This document shows, piece after piece, positions 58,983 through 64,000 of a stretch of 64,000 nucleotides of DNA. Origin of the DNA: Laccaria trichodermophora (Eukaryota; Basidiomycota; Agaricomycetes; Agaricales; Hydnangiaceae); assembly GCA_018417955.1 (NCBI GenBank), contig JACTVC010000009.1, forward strand, positions 558,001-622,000. The letters are read 5' to 3'. Every line of letters begins with the position of its first letter. Within the stretch, counting starts at the first letter, position 1. A program made the translations under genes and the position numbers. Below the pieces are notes generated by a model that was not told the DNA's origin, did no database searches, and saw only the letters and a list, made by a program, of their open reading frames with translations.

Positions 58983-59823
58983 CTACTTGTTTTTGCCCTT
59001 TCTATGTGATTTAGCCTTTCGAGATGCCTTGCCGCCCGCTAGTTCAGCCCTTTCTTTTCGTCTCCCTCGTTGTTTTGTTCTTTCAATCTTCCGCGCATCC
59101 TTTGTCTCATAACGTATTTTTTTCTCTCTGACTTTCTTCTTCACAGAGGTAGGACGCGTTTTCGGTATCACGGGGTGTGGCTTTGAAGTAGAGACGGAGG
59201 GTATCGTTGTCGGTTCTGTTGGTGCTGATGGACCGTGGATGAGGGTGTCTAGGTCAAAATCCTCCACGACAGTTACCGTCGCGAGAACTTCTTCATCCTC
59301 GTATTCTCGTTCTTGTTCTTTTGTTGACGAGGACCTTTGTACACCTATCCACTCTTCCTCGTCATCAGACTGGCCAGCTGAGTACACGTTAGGGATGCGA
59401 AGGTCGTTCAAAGTGTCCGAGGAATCGTACCGAAAATGGCGCCGTAAGCTTTTTCTACTTGTGCAGAATTCTCAGCTGCTTGTTCACGCAGCATTCGCCG
59501 TTGCTGAGAAACATTTTGAGACCGAGTGTTTGCAAAAACGTTGTGCAAGGACATACCTCACGACGTGCCTCCAGACGCTCTTGCTTCTCTCTCTCCTTCG
59601 CCTTGTTCCTCGCCGCTTCCGCCTTTGCGAGTTTTCGCTTGTGAAAACCAGTCAAAAATTCTCTAGAAATGAAAATGAGCAGAATTCACAAAAATTGAGG
59701 TGTTGAGCACCTGCGTGCTTCATCGTCGAATAGGATTTCCTTTATCTGTTCGCGCTTGGCCTTTTTCTTTGCGGCGATAGCGTTGTGTGATTGAGTGAGG
59801 GTGTCAAGGTTGTTTCGCGGCAT
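58983..59823 (-). CDS. rRNA-processing protein Rrp17/NOL12
   Basis: Nucleolar protein, a putative 5'-3' exonuclease cofactor for 60S maturation. Read from 59823: MPRNNLDTLTQSHNAIAAKK, KAKREQIKEILFDDEAR, then after an intron REFLTGFHKRKLAKAEAARN, KAKEREKQERLEARRE, the diagnostic Nop25/NOL12 block. After another intron (about 59497-59556) come the rest of the helix, NDLRIPNVYSAGQSDDEEEW and a long basic tail (KKKVREKKIRYETKDARKIE, KQRGRRKERAELAGGKASRK) ending HRKGKNK with stop at 58983-58985. The Lys/Arg-rich tail is typical. The gene is divergent from the FAM72 gene at 60014. Confidence 0.9.
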
Positions 59824-60013
59824 GATGGAAGTGAGCGCGGACGGAGGACAATCGGGGATAAGCGTGATGTAAGTAAATCCAGGGTAATTCCAAAGTAATT
59901 CACTCTGTCCTCCTGTCTCTGCGTCTCGCTCATATCTCTCCGATCCGACGGTTCCCTCTTTTGCCCACGTTCTTTACGATATTCCGCGATACCCTTTTAT
60001 TCCTTCGCCCGCC

Positions 60014-61230
60014 ATGTTCAACTATCTCGCCTATCCTTGGCAAAACCACCAGTTTCACCTCGTCCCCCAAATTCCTTATCCTGCACCCCCTCCCCCGCCT
60101 CCCATCCCTCATAAAGTGTGGATTTTGGACTGCAAATCATGCGATACATTTCTCACGAATCGCGGGATGAAGGTAAAACAATCTACCGACATCACTTCGC
60201 TCACCATCTCACTTTTAGTTTCTAGGCCGTTTTACTTCTTCGGCCCAATGTCTCGCTCTATTCCTCTGACGCTCTACCCGTCAATTGTTCTGCCCTCACA
60301 AACTCAAGTTTTACGGCGGCGAAAGCACCCTGTCGCCCAAATCCTTCCCCAGGTCCCGCAAGAACATGTGAATGTCTTACACAAACACTTCATTGCCATG
60401 GATGTGGAAACGCCGTTGGTTATATGATCGTCATACCAGTCAGTCGTTTTATTTCTTGATTTGCATTGTCCCAATTTTATCATTTATTTTTGCAGTGTTC
60501 CCGCTGTACTTCCTCGATTACGGCAACGAACCGCGCGACTAATGGTCACCGCTTCGTCTTCCATGCAAGTGAAATTTCAGGCACCGAACGGCATTATATC
60601 CCAGACGAGCCAGGCGTGATTCCTTTTGATCCCGCCCCCATCGCGGTCCCCCCTTCCCCAATGGTATCTACTTCTCAGCCTCTTGTCTACCCAACGCCGT
60701 ACATGACATCTAGAGAGTCCTATTTTTCACGACATCTTCAAACCGCCCATCCCAACGGGCCTTCTACCCCGTCAGTTCATTCGGATTATCTTCCAACCCC
60801 TCCTCTAGAGTTTGCCTACCCTGTAATCGCTTCTATGCACCAGGAATCGCATCCACATTCTGTCGGCTTAGATTATTCACACCGCCTGCCTCCGCAGCTC
60901 TATCTCCAACCCCGCCCGCCGCACAGATATCAGTCCCATACTGGGCCCAACCAAATATTTTACCACCCCACGGCGTCCCGACCCACCTCCCCTGATTCTT
61001 CTTCGTCCAGCGAGGGTAGCCCTTCTCTCACAAATCCGTCAGTTCCTTACACGGATCAGAAGGAACCATCTTTACCGCGAACTCTGAAAGCCAATGACGT
61101 GCTTTTTTGGCATCATCTCGCTCGGAGTGGTGAGATACCCGCGGTTACGGAAGATGCGCGGGCGCGAGGACCCCCGCATGAAGCTCCTGCCGACGCTAAG
61201 CCTGTCGGTCGAGTAATGTTTAACAGATGA
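60014..61230 (+). CDS. FAM72-family protein with extended disordered C-terminus
   Basis: FAM72 proteins are small zinc-binding-type factors; human FAM72A controls UNG2 stability in DNA repair. The core here is spread over three exons: VWILDCKSCDTFLTNRGMK up to an intron at about 60172-60225, then AVLLLRPNVSLYSSDALPVN, CECLTQTLHCHGCGNAVGYM, IVIP, and after an intron (about 60438-60496) CSRCTSSITATNRATNGHRF, VFHASEI, TERHYIPDEPGV. Four CxxC-like cysteine pairs are in place. It differs from the animal protein by a Pro-rich N-terminus (PAPPPPPPIPHK) and ~210 extra residues rich in Pro/Ser/His, ending LKANDVLFWHHLARSGEIPA and PVGRVMFNR. The stop is at 61228-61230. Confidence 0.88.
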
Positions 61231-63367
<2,137 letters not shown>

Positions 63368-63650
63368 TTCTCTGGGGTATATTGTTGGTTAGGCATTGTT
63401 CGATCTGTATCATCTTACGCGTAGTCATGACGTCTGTACAATAAACGAGTTTACAAGGTTTTATTGTGGCAATTTGAGTTTGGTGTGGATCCAGGAAGTA
63501 TACTCGCTCGCTTATGTAAACTGCACCATACTTTGGTGAGGTGGGGTCTAAATAAAACGTCGTCCCAACACCCTCCAGCACGCCACCACCATCCCTCAAG
63601 CAACGTTTGAACGAGCGTTGCTCTCGACGCCCCCCTTTACAGCTGCCTCG
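63368..63650. other. spacer between polyubiquitin and SUV4-20-like gene
   Basis: 283 bp holding the polyubiquitin 3' end and the promoter of the next gene. An aataaac motif near 63440 could serve as polyadenylation signal. Confidence 0.4.
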
Positions 63651-64000
63651 ATGGCAGCTTCCTCTCATGTCTCTCCAGTGGCAGGCGCATTAATGTGGCG
63701 TCCTACAAAAATCATGAATATGCGCGACCTTTCCAAGGACGACGATTTCCTCAGTCACCTTCTCGTAGAAAAATTGGGCACAGGAACCGTTCCCCTCTTG
63801 GTTCACAAGATGGATTCGTCCAGGAGACTTCCAAAGACTGATGCTCAGGTGTTGATGCAAATTGTTCGACGCGTGTGTCCAGCCAGTTTATTACCTTTTT
63901 TTCGCGACTCATTTGCAATCTACGCGATTCCTACCTTTGCTTTGCATCTTTCAGCTCGTCATCACCAAAGGTCCAATTCACCAAGTCATTCGCCAGGCTG
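63651..64000 (+). CDS. 5' part of SUV4-20/Set9-like histone H4 lysine-20 methyltransferase
   Basis: Runs off the window. It starts MAASSHVSPVAGALMWRPTK, then IMNMRDLSKDDDFLSHLLVE, KLGTGTVPLLVHKMD, a layout like the N-terminal helical region of Set9/SUV4-20 enzymes (MRDLS-DD-FL...HKM). After an intron (about 63872-63955, donor GTGTGT, acceptor TTTCAG) it reads LVITKGPIHQVIRQA. The SET domain itself is beyond the window, so the assignment rests on the N-terminal block only. The start was chosen as the first Met of the open frame after the promoter spacer. Confidence 0.65.
   Translation, partial: MAASSHVSPVAGALMWRPTKIMNMRDLSKDDDFLSHLLVEKLGTGTVPLLVHKMDSSRRLPKTDAQVLMQIVRRVCPASLLPFFRDSFAIYAIPTFALHLSARHHQRSNSPSHSPG

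Overview
The window is nuclear DNA of a filamentous basidiomycete, most likely an Agaricomycete. Genes are packed on both strands and cut by many introns of about 50-60 nt with GT..AG ends. The gene families (velvet factor, FAM72, INCENP, gelsolin/DUF4045-type protein, P5B ATPase, nucleoplasmin-like FKBP, polyubiquitin) also fit. I saw no rRNA, tRNA, CRISPR array or intact transposon. All gene models were spliced by eye from the DNA and guided by family conservation.

Layout. 0.3-5.1 kb: rps8, LSM2, WDR83/MORG1 (minus), and an F-box protein divergent from it. 6.1-7.3 kb: a velvet regulator with five exons. 7.3-9.1 kb and 10.6-13.2 kb are gene-poor and flank an unknown nuclear-looking protein (9.1-10.6 kb). 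13.2-15.1 kb: a protein whose helical core resembles the C-terminal domain of AF4/FMR2 scaffolds. 16.5-19.5 kb (minus): rps5 and an RRM-like/coiled-coil protein. 19.9-20.8 kb: a GPI-anchored-type secreted protein. 21.2-26.0 kb: a gelsolin-domain protein. 26.2-27.4 kb (minus): NSE4. 27.6-32.8 kb: a PARP-type zinc finger / HIRAN / SNF2 / RING translocase. 32.9-36.2 kb: GNAT acetyltransferase, ARPC4 (minus), FKBP. 36.7-40.9 kb: cytochrome P450 and a convergent SDR. 41.4-48.0 kb: P5B ATPase and a Ser/Ala-rich single-pass surface protein. 48.3-53.4 kb: INCENP and a metallo-beta-lactamase-fold protein.

53.7-58.9 kb is the most unusual stretch. It is a tandem duplication of a two-gene unit (BOS1 SNARE plus an ISG12/IFI6-like protein), all on the minus strand. 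The proximal BOS1 copy is intact and the distal one is frameshifted. Both ISG12-like genes read through as signal peptide, a run of 11-residue amphipathic repeats, then the glycine-rich ISG12 membrane module. One copy carries that module twice, intron included. 59.0-64.0 kb: RRP17/NOL12 (minus), FAM72, a six-unit polyubiquitin gene, and the start of a SUV4-20/Set9-like methyltransferase cut by the window edge.

Functionally the region is mostly housekeeping: ribosome and rRNA processing, mRNA decay/splicing, chromosome segregation and DNA repair (NSE4, HLTF/Rad5-like, INCENP, FAM72), actin, and ER-Golgi traffic. Accessory material is limited to the P450/SDR pair, surface proteins and the ISG12-like duplication.
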